Below, in pieces: positions 51,543-59,762 of a stretch of 64,000 bases of DNA. This stretch comes from an uncultured Bacilli bacterium (GTDB taxonomy: Bacteria; Bacillota_I; Bacilli_A; RF39; UBA660). Location of the stretch: positions 1 to 64,000 of the forward strand of contig CAKOIS010000005.1 of assembly GCA_934087065.1 (NCBI GenBank), read 5' to 3'. A program made the translations under genes and the position numbers. How positions within the stretch are numbered: position 1 is the first letter of the stretch; each line of letters begins with the position of its first letter. The notes beneath the pieces were generated by a model. The model worked only from the letters and a program-made list of their open reading frames with translations, was not told the origin of the DNA and searched no databases.

Positions 51543-51567
51543 ACTGTGTCTCTTGGGATCCCATGCT

Positions 51568-51600
51568 AGATTAGGAATTTAGACAGTTCCTAATCTTTTT
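51568..51600. terminator. Bidirectional terminator
   Basis: AGATTAGGAA (51568-51577) / TTCCTAATCT (51587-51596) then TTTT. Serves variable-protein gene 3 and the convergent flippase gene. Confidence 0.8.
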
Positions 51601-52878
51601 TATGTGCATGAATGTACTTATTATAAGTGTAACTATTATTGAAAGTATTAGAGAGTACATTCCTATTTTTAGAAGGGAAAGTAATGTTAATAAGACTAGT
51701 TTTGTTATGGAAGTAATTAGAGTGATATTCATTTCTTCTTTAGACATATCTAGTGCTTGAAGAGCGTTTGCAAGTGGTGTATTTATGAAGTAAAGTAAGA
51801 AGAAAGGAGCTAAAACTTTGATGTAGTTAGAACCTAGTGTTGTTTTATAAATTAGATTAAGTAAGTATTCAGGTATAGCAAAAATAATTCCTGTTGAGAA
51901 AGCTCCAATTGCTAAAGATAGTCCTGTTATTTGGTATATTCTTTTTTTACATTGTATGATGTTTTTAACTGAGTAGTTTTTAGCAAGTTCTGGAATTAGT
52001 GAAGTAGATATGCTCATTGTAAAAAATTGTGGAATTAAGAGTAGTGCTAAAGCGTACCCGTTAATGATACCATATTCTCTAACTATAAAGTCATTTGAAT
52101 ATCCTACAAAGTTTAGTATGTTTATTAGTACTATTGGTTCTAGAAAGTGAGCTAGACTTCCTACAATTTTACTACTAGTACTAGGTACACTTATATTCAT
52201 GATGTCTCTTATGTATTCTTTTTTGGGTTTTATATCTTCTTTTGATAATGTAATTCCCTTAGGTAAACCTAAGAGCATTACTATGATACTTGATGTTTCA
52301 CTAATCATATTTACTAAGATTATCACTGAAATAGTGAGTACTAAACTTTTTTCTATTAGTATAGGTATTAAGAAAATAAGTATAGCTATTCTAACTATTT
52401 GTTCAACTATATTAGAAAGAATATATACTCCCATTCTTTGTTTACCCCAGTAGTAACCTTTTATTATTGAAGACATTCCTATAAATGGAAGAGTAAAACC
52501 AATAGATAGAAGTGGAATGTATAGTCTAGCGTCTTTTAAAAAGTAGACTGCTAGTGGTTTTGCAATTAAAAAGATTATTAGAAGTGTAATTAGGTTTAAT
52601 AGTAGTGATATTGGTATAATAGAAAACACCGCACTTTTAGAACTTTTCTCTCTTACATTTATAACTTTACTAATGCTTGCAGGGTAACTGAATGTCGCAA
52701 TTGTGATAAAAAGACTAAAAGTAGGCGTGATAAGTGAGTATAAGCCAATTCCTTCAGTACCTATTTGTCTAGTAATGATTATTCTCAAAACAAAACCAAG
52801 TAACTTTGATAGAAAGCCACCAGTAAGGAGTATTAGTGTTCCCATAAAAAAGTTGTTTTTTAGTAATTTTTTAATCAT
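51571..52878 (-). CDS. MATE/MOP-superfamily flippase, SpoVB-like
   Basis: 435 residues with about 12 membrane helices. LTGGFLSKLLGFVLRIIITRQIGTEGIGLYSL is the SpoVB/MurJ-like start, with further matches (FSYPASISKVI, FIGMSSIIKGYYWGKQRM, PSTSSKIVGS). Members flip lipid-linked cell-envelope precursors. SpoVB is sporulation-linked in Bacillus, but non-sporulating Bacillota also keep relatives, so the name alone does not imply spores. Ends inside the shared terminator. Confidence 0.88.
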   Translation of the reverse strand: MIKKLLKNNFFMGTLILLTGGFLSKLLGFVLRIIITRQIGTEGIGLYSLITPTFSLFITIATFSYPASISKVINVREKSSKSAVFSIIPISLLLNLITLLIIFLIAKPLAVYFLKDARLYIPLLSIGFTLPFIGMSSIIKGYYWGKQRMGVYILSNIVEQIVRIAILIFLIPILIEKSLVLTISVIILVNMISETSSIIVMLLGLPKGITLSKEDIKPKKEYIRDIMNISVPSTSSKIVGSLAHFLEPIVLINILNFVGYSNDFIVREYGIINGYALALLLIPQFFTMSISTSLIPELAKNYSVKNIIQCKKRIYQITGLSLAIGAFSTGIIFAIPEYLLNLIYKTTLGSNYIKVLAPFFLLYFINTPLANALQALDMSKEEMNITLITSITKLVLLTLLSLLKIGMYSLILSIIVTLIISTFMHIKKIRNCLNS

Positions 52879-52944
52879 ACTTAAGTATATTCTAAATTAA
52901 TTTAAAACTTTACTTTTAATGAGTAAACGTGTTATAATTTAGAC

Positions 52945-53649
52945 ATGCAACAGTATTTTAGTAAAAAAAGAGAAAATGATATTTTGTATTTGGATAGTTG
53001 TGACTTTCATCACATTAAGAACGTTATGAGAATTAAAAGTCATGACAGTGTTATTGTGGGCTACGATGGCATTCTTTATATGTGTTTGATGAACGAGGAC
53101 TTAACAAGCGTGACTATTAAAAGTGTGTATAAGGAAAGTGACGATGCAAAAGTAATAGTCTATATGCCAGTGTTAAGTGATGAAAAGATGTCTTTTATAA
53201 TTGAAAAAGGAACAGAAATGGGTGTTACTAAATTTGTGCCTGTACAGTACGAAAGATGTAAATTTGTGATTAATAAAGATAAGGTAAGTAAGAAGTTAGA
53301 AAGGTATAATAAAATAGCTAAAGAAGCAAGTGAGCAAGCAAGAAGAACACGTGTTACTGAAGTGTCTGATATTATTAAGGTTGACACTATTGATAAGATA
53401 GATGGTGTAAATATAGTGTGTTCACTTGACAAAGATAATGTAAAAAGAATAAAAGAGGTGTTAAATGATAAGACTATTTGTGATACAATTAGTATAGCAT
53501 TTGGACCTGAAGGAGGACTTACAAGTAAAGAAGAAAGTGTACTTGTAAATAAAGGTTTCATAAAGACTTCGTTAGGTAGTAATGTGCTTAGAACAGAAAC
53601 TGTAGTAATCGCGGTGTGTTCAATAATAAACTATGTAAAGGGTGAATGA
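52945..53649 (+). CDS. rsmE: 16S rRNA m3U1498 methyltransferase
   Basis: 234 residues. PUA-like N-terminus (MQQYFSKKRENDILYLDS, HHIKNVMRIK) and SPOUT domain with the knot signature AFGPEGGLTSKEE and SLGSNVLRTETV. Methylates U1498 in the decoding site. The start has little Shine-Dalgarno, with TATAAT (52934-52939) very close, so the transcript may be nearly leaderless. Followed four bases later by a membrane protein gene. Confidence 0.95.
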   Translation: MQQYFSKKRENDILYLDSCDFHHIKNVMRIKSHDSVIVGYDGILYMCLMNEDLTSVTIKSVYKESDDAKVIVYMPVLSDEKMSFIIEKGTEMGVTKFVPVQYERCKFVINKDKVSKKLERYNKIAKEASEQARRTRVTEVSDIIKVDTIDKIDGVNIVCSLDKDNVKRIKEVLNDKTICDTISIAFGPEGGLTSKEESVLVNKGFIKTSLGSNVLRTETVVIAVCSIINYVKGE

Positions 53650-53652
53650 GTT

Positions 53653-54270
53653 ATGAAAAATGGAATAGATAATTTTATAGAGTTATTAGTTAAAGGAGAC
53701 TTCTTTTTGATATTCTTAATAGTAATGATGATAGTGGTTACGTGTATTATTGCTTACTTAATCAAATTACAAATGAGCGAGAAGTATTATGATGAAGATG
53801 AAGAAGATGATGAAGATAGTAACTTTGTGGAAAAATATATTCCATTAGAAGACAAAGAACCTGTTAAAAAGGTAGATCAAAAGAAGTTTGATTTTGAAAA
53901 TAATACCATAGAAAGCTCTATTAAGAATTATGAAAGTGACCAAGAAGAAATGGCTATTATAAGTGCTGATGAGTTAGACAATAGAATTAGTAATATGAAA
54001 GAAACTGGTGAGTTTGACCGTCATTTAGAACAAATAGATGAGTATGAAGCTGAACAGGAAAATAAAGCTATCATTAGTTATGAAGAACTACTTAAAAGAG
54101 CATCAACTAATACAGTAACTTATGAGAGTACAGAAAACTTAGGCGGTATTAAAGTTGGAAAAGTTGATACTTCTAAAATAGATATAACAAGTGAAGAAAA
54201 TAATACTCCATATTATAAAGAAGAAGCATTTTTAAGTGCTTTAAAGGAGTTTAGGGGGAGTTTACAATGA
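53653..54270 (+). CDS. Single-pass membrane protein with acidic cytosolic domain
   Basis: 205 residues. One helix (about 17-40, FFLIFLIVMMIVVTCIIAYLI), then an Asp/Glu-rich stretch (DEDEEDDEDS) and a soluble part with two similar segments, MAIISADELDNRI and KAIISYEELLKRA. Such proteins often sit between rsmE and mtaB in related Bacilli as I recall, with no known role. It overlaps mtaB by four bases, so it is co-translated. Confidence 0.75.
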   Translation: MKNGIDNFIELLVKGDFFLIFLIVMMIVVTCIIAYLIKLQMSEKYYDEDEEDDEDSNFVEKYIPLEDKEPVKKVDQKKFDFENNTIESSIKNYESDQEEMAIISADELDNRISNMKETGEFDRHLEQIDEYEAEQENKAIISYEELLKRASTNTVTYESTENLGGIKVGKVDTSKIDITSEENNTPYYKEEAFLSALKEFRGSLQ

Positions 54271-55523
54271 CATTTTGTATTAAGACACTTGGTTGCAAAG
54301 TTAATACATATGAAAGTGAATTAATCCATAACCTTTTCATTAGAAAAGGTTATGTTTATTCTAAAGATAATGCTGATGTGTACGTAATTAATACTTGCAC
54401 AGTAACAAATATGAGTGATAGAAAATCTAGACAAATTATAAACACTACAAGAAGGGATAATAAAAATGCAATAATAGTGGTGTGTGGTTGTTTTAGTCAA
54501 AACGCTTTTAATTCAGGAAGGTTAGACGAAATAGATGCAGATATTATTATAGGAAATAAAGATAAAAGTAAAATAGTAGAGTATGTAGAAGATTACATCA
54601 AGAATAAAAGTAAGACTACTAAATTTTATAACATGGACGAAGTAGAATTTGAAAATATGGAACTAGATAGTATGGAAGGAAGAACACGTGCGTTTGTTAA
54701 AATTGAAGATGGGTGTGAGAACTTCTGTACTTACTGTATTATTCCTTATGTAAGGGGTAAAGTTAGAAGTAAAAGTCATGAAATGGTAATAGAAGAAGTG
54801 ACTAATTTAGTTAATAAGGGTTACAAAGAAGTAGTGTTAACTGGAATACATACTGGGCATTACGTGGATGAAGATTATAACTTTGAACATTTACTTAGAG
54901 ATTTAGTTAATATTAGTGGACTACTTAGACTTAGAATATCTTCCATTGAGATAAATGAGTTAACTGATGGAGTACTTGACATCTTTAGTAAAAGTGATGT
55001 ACTTGTACCACACTTACATATACCACTACAAAGTGGGAGTGACCATATTTTAAAAGAAATGAATAGAAAGTATGATAAGGAATATTTTATAAATAGGATA
55101 GAATATATAAAGAGTATCAAAAAAAACGTTAGTATCACAACTGACGTAATCACTGGTTTTCCAGGAGAAACTGATATGGAACATTTAGAAAGTATGGAAA
55201 CTATAAAGAATATAGGCTTTACTAAAGTACATGTTTTTCCATATAGTGACAGATACAATACAGTTGCAAGTAAGATGCCCAACAAGGTAGATGGTAATGT
55301 TAAAAAAACGAGAGTGAAAGATTTACTTGTGTTAAGTGATGAATTAGAAAGTAGTTTTAATTCTAAGTTTTATGGTAGAGTATTGCCGGTGTTAATTGAA
55401 GAAGAAAAAGATGGATACTTTTACGGACACACTGCAAACTTTATAAGAGTTAAAGTAAGTGGTAACTACAAACATAATGAAATATATAATATAAAACTTA
55501 GTGAAGAAAATATAGTTAGATAA
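54267..55523 (+). CDS. mtaB: tRNA t6A37 methylthiotransferase MtaB
   Basis: 418 residues. Radical-SAM enzyme making ms2t6A. N-terminal MTTase domain with three Cys (TLGCKVN, NTCTVT, CGCFSQ), radical-SAM CENFCTYCIIPYVRG (CxxxCxxC), C-terminal TRAM domain (GHTANFIRVKV). Complete. Ends at a terminator. Confidence 0.96.
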   Translation: MTFCIKTLGCKVNTYESELIHNLFIRKGYVYSKDNADVYVINTCTVTNMSDRKSRQIINTTRRDNKNAIIVVCGCFSQNAFNSGRLDEIDADIIIGNKDKSKIVEYVEDYIKNKSKTTKFYNMDEVEFENMELDSMEGRTRAFVKIEDGCENFCTYCIIPYVRGKVRSKSHEMVIEEVTNLVNKGYKEVVLTGIHTGHYVDEDYNFEHLLRDLVNISGLLRLRISSIEINELTDGVLDIFSKSDVLVPHLHIPLQSGSDHILKEMNRKYDKEYFINRIEYIKSIKKNVSITTDVITGFPGETDMEHLESMETIKNIGFTKVHVFPYSDRYNTVASKMPNKVDGNVKKTRVKDLLVLSDELESSFNSKFYGRVLPVLIEEEKDGYFYGHTANFIRVKVSGNYKHNEIYNIKLSEENIVR

Positions 55524-55547
55524 GTCTTGTAAAAGGCTTTTCTTTTT
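55522..55547 (+). terminator. Terminator of rsmE-mtaB
   Basis: AAGTCTT (55522-55528) / AAGGCTT (55533-55539), one G-U pair, then TTTCTTTTT. Confidence 0.6.
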
Positions 55548-55576
55548 GCTACAATATTTATTACTTGGGTGGTTTT

Positions 55577-56656
55577 ATGGAAAAGTATTTGATTAATATT
55601 TTAAAAGATAAAGATTTTGACGAAATCGTAATAGGAGACGCGTGTATTTATAAAGAAGGAGAATATTTTATAGTAAGTGCATCTTACAGTGAATACAAGT
55701 TATCTAAAAAATTATACAGATATTTAAAATTAAATGGGTTAAACACTAAAGTGCGTATAGCTGACAATAAAACTCCCAATAAGAAAAAGATAGATAAATT
55801 ATACCAAGGCATTCCAAAAAAAGACATTAGTTTTTTGTTTTATGCTGCTGATGGAATATTTAGTATATATGACTATGAAGGCTTAACTGAAGTTCAAAAT
55901 TTAGTTAATTATTATAAATCGTTTATAGGTAAAGATATGTCAGCTCTTGAAAGATTATTAATGGCTTATGATATTGTGAAGAGCATTGTTTATGACTTTG
56001 AAGACGTTGACAAAGTGTATGGTGGTAATATTAAATATTACATGGATACCGGACGTATTGCCTGTGCTGGTTTTTCTACTTTACTTTCTATGATACTTGA
56101 TAAAAATAGTAAAGACTTAATTGTTAGATGTGAAGGAATTTATGGACGTACTGAAAAAGACGATGGTCACGCTAGAAGTGTCGTTATTATAGATGATAAT
56201 AAATATAATTTTAAAGGACTGTTTGTAATGGACGCAACATTTGACTCAAATTTGGTAGATAATAATATTCTTATAAAGAGGGAAGATAATTATAATTATT
56301 TTTTATTAAATGTGAAACAAGTAAATCGTGAATATTATAATTTTTTAGATAGTGAATTTTTTTCTAAAGTTAAATCTTATATGAAACTAAATAGTAAAAA
56401 GAATAAGTACAACCTTACTAATACTTTTGATGAAATGTTTGATGTAAGATTAAATAGAAATGAAATGGTTGAGCTTACTAAGAATTTTAGAAATCAAGAG
56501 ACGATATTGAAGGCACTTGTAAGAGTGAGAAAACAAGAAGGTTATTCTGAATTTGAAACAATAAGAAGTTTACATAGATATTTGAGAGAAAATATTCCTA
56601 ATACTAAAAAGATATTTGCTAGAAAAGTAAGAGATATTGTGAAAGAAAATTATTAA
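55577..56656 (+). CDS. Transglutaminase-like domain protein, cytosolic
   Basis: 359 residues from ATG 55577 (GGGTGG just upstream); a TTG four codons earlier has no ribosome site. Cys in RIACAGFSTLLSMIL, His in DGHARSVVII and Asp in FVMDATFDSN give the Cys-His-Asp triad in transglutaminase order. No signal peptide, so intracellular, unlike the relative at 47387. The C-terminal 60 residues (LVRVRKQEGYSEFETIRSLHRYLREN) look helical and may bind a partner. Function unknown. Confidence 0.75.
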   Translation: MEKYLINILKDKDFDEIVIGDACIYKEGEYFIVSASYSEYKLSKKLYRYLKLNGLNTKVRIADNKTPNKKKIDKLYQGIPKKDISFLFYAADGIFSIYDYEGLTEVQNLVNYYKSFIGKDMSALERLLMAYDIVKSIVYDFEDVDKVYGGNIKYYMDTGRIACAGFSTLLSMILDKNSKDLIVRCEGIYGRTEKDDGHARSVVIIDDNKYNFKGLFVMDATFDSNLVDNNILIKREDNYNYFLLNVKQVNREYYNFLDSEFFSKVKSYMKLNSKKNKYNLTNTFDEMFDVRLNRNEMVELTKNFRNQETILKALVRVRKQEGYSEFETIRSLHRYLRENIPNTKKIFARKVRDIVKENY

Positions 56657-56709
56657 ATAAGTGATGAAATGCTGTTTTAAGTTTAAATTAAAGACTTATT
56701 GATTAAAAT

Positions 56710-56740
56710 AACTTGAAGTTTCAATTTGAAACTTCAAGTT
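56710..56740. repeat. Palindrome P1
   Basis: Arms AACTTGAAGTTTCAA / TTGAAACTTCAAGTT with one central T. Perfect 15-bp arms. Confidence 0.9.
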
Positions 56741-56821
56741 TTGTAATTGTGCAAAAGTCGCATTATAATTTACAATGTGAATGTTAAAGAACTAGTTATG
56801 AAATATGCTAAAATATATTCA

Positions 56822-56852
56822 AACTTGAAGTCACAAATTGTGACTTCAAGTT
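56822..56852. repeat. Palindrome P2
   Basis: Arms AACTTGAAGTCACAA / TTGTGACTTCAAGTT with one central A. Inner bases CAC/GTG replace TTC/GAA of P1. Confidence 0.9.
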
Positions 56853-56943
56853 GTAATAAAGCCAAGATACAAAGCATGACAATTATTTGAAAAAGCGCAT
56901 AAAACTGTAAGTTTTAAAGATTTTTTTTAAATAAAAAAGTTCA

Positions 56944-56974
56944 AACTTGAAGTCACAATTTGTGACTTCAAGTT
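56944..56974. repeat. Palindrome P3
   Basis: Arms as P2 with central T. Pairing extends outward to 56941-56977. Confidence 0.9.
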
Positions 56975-57063
56975 TGATAACATAATATAAAAAATATAAC
57001 AGTTATTAAAAAAGCAACGTAAAATCGTAAGCTTTAATAGAATTTTTAAACCGAAAAAGTGAA

Positions 57064-57094
57064 AACTTGAAGTTTCAAATTGAAACTTCAAGTT
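57064..57094. repeat. Palindrome P4
   Basis: Arms as P1 with central A; 39 bases before the -35 of the ORF6N gene. Confidence 0.9.
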
Positions 57095-57132
57095 TGTTAC
57101 TTAAAAAATTACGAAAAAAGACAAACAATTAG

Positions 57133-57161
57133 TTGACAAACGAACGAGCATTTGTTAAAAT
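57133..57161 (+). promoter_or_regulatory. Promoter of the ORF6N gene
   Basis: TTGACA (57133-57138), 17 bases, TAAAAT (57156-57161). Confidence 0.8.
57141..57154 (+). promoter_or_regulatory. LexA (DinR) SOS box
   Basis: CGAACGAGCATTTG against the Gram-positive consensus CGAACRNRYGTTYG: one mismatch (A for G at position 10). It fills the spacer between -35 and -10, the expected place for repression. Confidence 0.65.
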
Positions 57162-57205
57162 AAAAGTGTAGTTACAAAATAAATAAAGAAAAGGAGGTTT
57201 TGATA

Positions 57206-58069
57206 ATGGAGAATAGTATAATTTTAAGAGAAAATGAAGTAATAGAAAATTTAATTTATGAAATTAGAGGAAAACAAGTAATGTTAGACTCAGACTTAGC
57301 AAAATTGTATGAATGTAAAAACGGTGCAAAAGTTATTAATCAAGCAGTGAAAAGAAATATAACTAAGTTTCCAGAAAGATATTGTTTTCAATTAACTGAA
57401 ACTGAGTATAGAAACTTGAAGTTCCAAAATGGAACTTCAAGTTTGAATACCTATGGTGGAGTTAGAAAAATGCCGTTTGTATTTACAGAACAAGGTGTTG
57501 CAATGTTAGCGACAGTTTTAAAAACTCCTGTTGCTGACGCGGTTAGTATGAAAATAATAGATGCATTTGTGTATATGAGAAGATATTTATCAGGTGTAAC
57601 TGGTAGTAATATGTTAGTTAATCATGAAGAGAGAATATTAAAACTAGAAGAACAATTTAATAGGTTCTCAAGTAAAAGAAATACGATTATTTATGAAGGA
57701 AAAATATATGACGCTTACAGCGTGATGTTAGATATATTTAATGAAGCTAATGACGAAATGATTATAGTGGATAATTATGTAAATAAAGAACTATTGGATA
57801 TTTTAAGAGAAGTAGATAAAAAAATAATAGTCATATCAAATAATATGAATAATGAATTAATTAAGAAATATGAAAGTCAGTATGATAATACTCAGTTTGT
57901 TAGTGATAATCCATTTCACGATAGATATATCATACTTGACAGAAAAGAAGTGTACGTAAGTGGAATGTCATTAAAAGATGTTGGTAAAAAATATAGTTAT
58001 ATAAATAAGATAGAAGAGAGCATTTTTATAAATGAATTAATTAAAAGAATTATAAAAATATTAAAGTGA
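57206..58069 (+). CDS. ORF6N-domain protein with PLD-like C-terminus
   Basis: 287 residues from ATG 57206 (AAGGAGG upstream). ORF6N (KilA-N-like, DNA-binding antirepressor type) domain: IRGKQVMLDSDLAKLYECKN, LNQAVKRNI-like INQAVKRNITKFPERYCFQLT, MPFVFTEQGVAMLATVLKT. The C-terminal half includes HDRYIILDRKEVYVSGMSLKD, resembling a single phospholipase D-like HxK motif domain. A 31-bp palindrome (57413-57443) lies in frame in the ORF6N part, encoding NLKFQNGTSSL. The promoter carries an SOS box, suggesting induction by DNA damage. Likely phage- or island-derived regulator or nuclease; activity unknown. Confidence 0.83.
   Translation: MENSIILRENEVIENLIYEIRGKQVMLDSDLAKLYECKNGAKVINQAVKRNITKFPERYCFQLTETEYRNLKFQNGTSSLNTYGGVRKMPFVFTEQGVAMLATVLKTPVADAVSMKIIDAFVYMRRYLSGVTGSNMLVNHEERILKLEEQFNRFSSKRNTIIYEGKIYDAYSVMLDIFNEANDEMIIVDNYVNKELLDILREVDKKIIVISNNMNNELIKKYESQYDNTQFVSDNPFHDRYIILDRKEVYVSGMSLKDVGKKYSYINKIEESIFINELIKRIIKILK
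57413..57443 (+). repeat. Palindrome P5, within the ORF6N gene
   Basis: Arms AACTTGAAGTTCCA / TGGAACTTCAAGTT, centre AAA. Same outer arms as P1-P4; inner pair TCC/GGA differs from theirs. In frame, starting at codon 70. Confidence 0.9.
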
Positions 58070-58092
58070 GCCATGAACTTTCAAATTTGCCC

Positions 58093-58121
58093 TTGTATTT
58101 AAGGGAAAACTATAGTATAAT
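58093..58121 (+). promoter_or_regulatory. Promoter of the rimP-nusA operon
   Basis: TTGTAT (58093-58098), 17 bases, TATAAT (58116-58121). Confidence 0.65.
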
Positions 58122-58136
58122 TAAATTACTTGAAAG

Positions 58137-58158
58137 GAGTGGCAGAAACGAGCCACTC
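58137..58158 (+). promoter_or_regulatory. Leader hairpin of the rimP-nusA operon
   Basis: GAGTGGC (58137-58143) / GCCACTC (58152-58158), loop AGAAACGA, then TTTAATTT. Weak terminator or regulatory stem before rimP; NusA often autoregulates this operon (family knowledge). Confidence 0.5.
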
Positions 58159-58183
58159 TTTAATTTATGTATAAGGAGGATGT

Positions 58184-58432
58184 ATGAAAGAAAAACTTAT
58201 GGAAGAATTAACTCCACTGTTAAGTGAAGTAGGAGTAAAAATTTATGATATTTCTTTTGAAAAAGAAGATGGAGTAGATACATTATTTATTAAAATTGAT
58301 AGTGATAAAGAAGTTGATACTGATTTATGTACTATGGTATCTAATATTGTTAACCCTGTAATTGACAAGTTAGATTTAATTAAGGAAGAGTATGTTTTAG
58401 ACATATGTAGTAAAGGAGAAGAAAATGAATAA
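58184..58432 (+). CDS. rimP: RimP, N-terminal domain only
   Basis: 82 residues against about 150 for typical RimP. KEKLMEELTPLLSEVGVKIYDISF and YVLDICSKGEE are the N-terminal alpha/beta domain. The C-terminal SH3-like domain that contacts S12 is absent: the frame ends and nusA begins eight bases inside it, so this is not a frameshift with a remnant. Assists 30S maturation. The loss may be lineage-wide or the protein may work with one domain. AAGGAGGATG lies upstream. Confidence 0.82.
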   Translation: MKEKLMEELTPLLSEVGVKIYDISFEKEDGVDTLFIKIDSDKEVDTDLCTMVSNIVNPVIDKLDLIKEEYVLDICSKGEENE

Positions 58433-59483
58433 TCAAGAATTTAAAAATGCGTTTGACTATTTAGTTAAAGAAAAAGGTTTAGACCCAGAATTAATAAAGG
58501 AAGCAATGACTAATGCGTTTACTGCAGCATATAAAAAGAATACTGGAGAAGACGCTGATATTAGATGTGAAATTAATACAGATAATGGAATGATTAGAGT
58601 ATTTAAAAGAATGACTGTTGTTGATGGAGAATTAGAAAATCCCGATGCAGAGTATACATTAGAAGAAGCACAAGAAGAACACGAGGGTGCTCAAGTTGGA
58701 GATGTATACGAAACTGAAGTTGAAACCGAAGACTTTGGACGTGTTGCAATAAGTGTTGCTAAACAAGTTGTTTTACAAAAAATTCGTGAAGCTGAAAGAA
58801 ATCAAGTAATGGACGAGTTTAGAGATAAAACAGATGAATTGATGATAGGTTTTTTAGCTATGGAAGACTCAAGAAACTATTATGTAGACCTTGGAAAAGC
58901 AAGAGGAATATTACCTAAAAACGAATTAATTCCAGGAGAAAAACTAAATATGGGAGATAGTGTTAAAGTTTACGTTACTAAAGTTGAAGAGACTAGTAAA
59001 GGACCAAGCATTAGATTAAGTAGAAAACACTATGGTTTTGTAAAAAGATTATTTGAAAGTGAAATACCCGAGTTTAAAGATGGTTTATTACTTATGCATG
59101 GTGTTGCTCGTGAAGCAGGTGTAAGAAGTAAAGTCGCAGTATCAAGTACAAGTGCAAACGTGGATGCAATTGGAAGTTGTATTGGAGAAAAAGGTAGACG
59201 TATTGCTTCAATTATTAAAGCTTTAAATGGAGAAAAAATAGACTTGGTTTTATATAGTGAAGACCCAGAAGTTTATATTGCAAATGCCTTAAGTCCAGCT
59301 AAAAATTTAAATGTAAGTATAATGGACGAAAAGAAAAAAGAAGCACTTGCTATAACTGATAAAGAAAATTTGAGTTTAGCTATAGGAAAACAAGGAATAA
59401 ATATTAAGTTAGCTAGTAAGCTTACTAAGTATAATATACAAGTTAAAACTTTAGATGATATAAACAAACAAATTAATGAGTAA
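58425..59483 (+). CDS. nusA: Transcription factor NusA
   Basis: 352 residues. N-terminal RNAP-binding domain, S1 domain (GFLAMEDSRNYYVDLGKARGILP), and two KH domains (AVSSTSANVDAIGSCIGEKGRRI; LSLAIGKQGINIKLASKLT). Length fits Gram-positive NusA lacking the C-terminal acidic repeats. Overlaps rimP by eight bases. Confidence 0.96.
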   Translation: MNNQEFKNAFDYLVKEKGLDPELIKEAMTNAFTAAYKKNTGEDADIRCEINTDNGMIRVFKRMTVVDGELENPDAEYTLEEAQEEHEGAQVGDVYETEVETEDFGRVAISVAKQVVLQKIREAERNQVMDEFRDKTDELMIGFLAMEDSRNYYVDLGKARGILPKNELIPGEKLNMGDSVKVYVTKVEETSKGPSIRLSRKHYGFVKRLFESEIPEFKDGLLLMHGVAREAGVRSKVAVSSTSANVDAIGSCIGEKGRRIASIIKALNGEKIDLVLYSEDPEVYIANALSPAKNLNVSIMDEKKKEALAITDKENLSLAIGKQGINIKLASKLTKYNIQVKTLDDINKQINE

Positions 59484-59505
59484 AATATAAAGGAGGTGTG
59501 TTTAC

Positions 59506-59757
59506 TTGAAAAAGATACCTATGAGAACTTGTGTTGTAACAAGAGAAAAATTAGAAAAGAAAGATTTGTTAAGAGTTGTTAGAACTCCTGAAGGAAATGT
59601 AATAGTAGATGACACACTAAAATCTAATGGAAGAGGTGCTTATCTAAAAAAAGATATTTCTGTAATAGAAAAAGCTAAGACTTCTAAAATTCTAGATAAA
59701 CATTTAGAAGTTCCTGTTCCATTAAATATATACGAAGATTTAAAAGAAAGGGTGTGA
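59506..59757 (+). CDS. ylxR: YlxR/RnpM RNA-binding protein
   Basis: 83 residues, TTG start with AAAGGAGGTG upstream. MRTCVVTREKLEKKDLLRVVR and NGRGAYLKKD are the DUF448 signature; recently linked to RNase P in B. subtilis (RnpM). It directly precedes infB; the L7Ae-like ylxQ gene that usually lies between them is missing. Confidence 0.94.
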   Translation: MKKIPMRTCVVTREKLEKKDLLRVVRTPEGNVIVDDTLKSNGRGAYLKKDISVIEKAKTSKILDKHLEVPVPLNIYEDLKERV

Positions 59758-59762
59758 GATGT

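Larger units (their letters stand above)
56657..57132. other. Non-coding stretch with palindrome array
   Basis: No gene. Holds four 31-bp palindromes spaced 112, 122 and 120 bases apart. The two later spacers are recognisably related (shared ATTATT, AAAAAAGC, GTAAG, TTTAA order), so the units look like diverged tandem duplicates of about 120 bp. Confidence 0.7.

Noticed and set aside
56710..57094. CRISPR array
   Set aside because: Repeats are perfect palindromes with variable inner bases, spacers are 80-90 bp and related to each other, and no cas gene is present.
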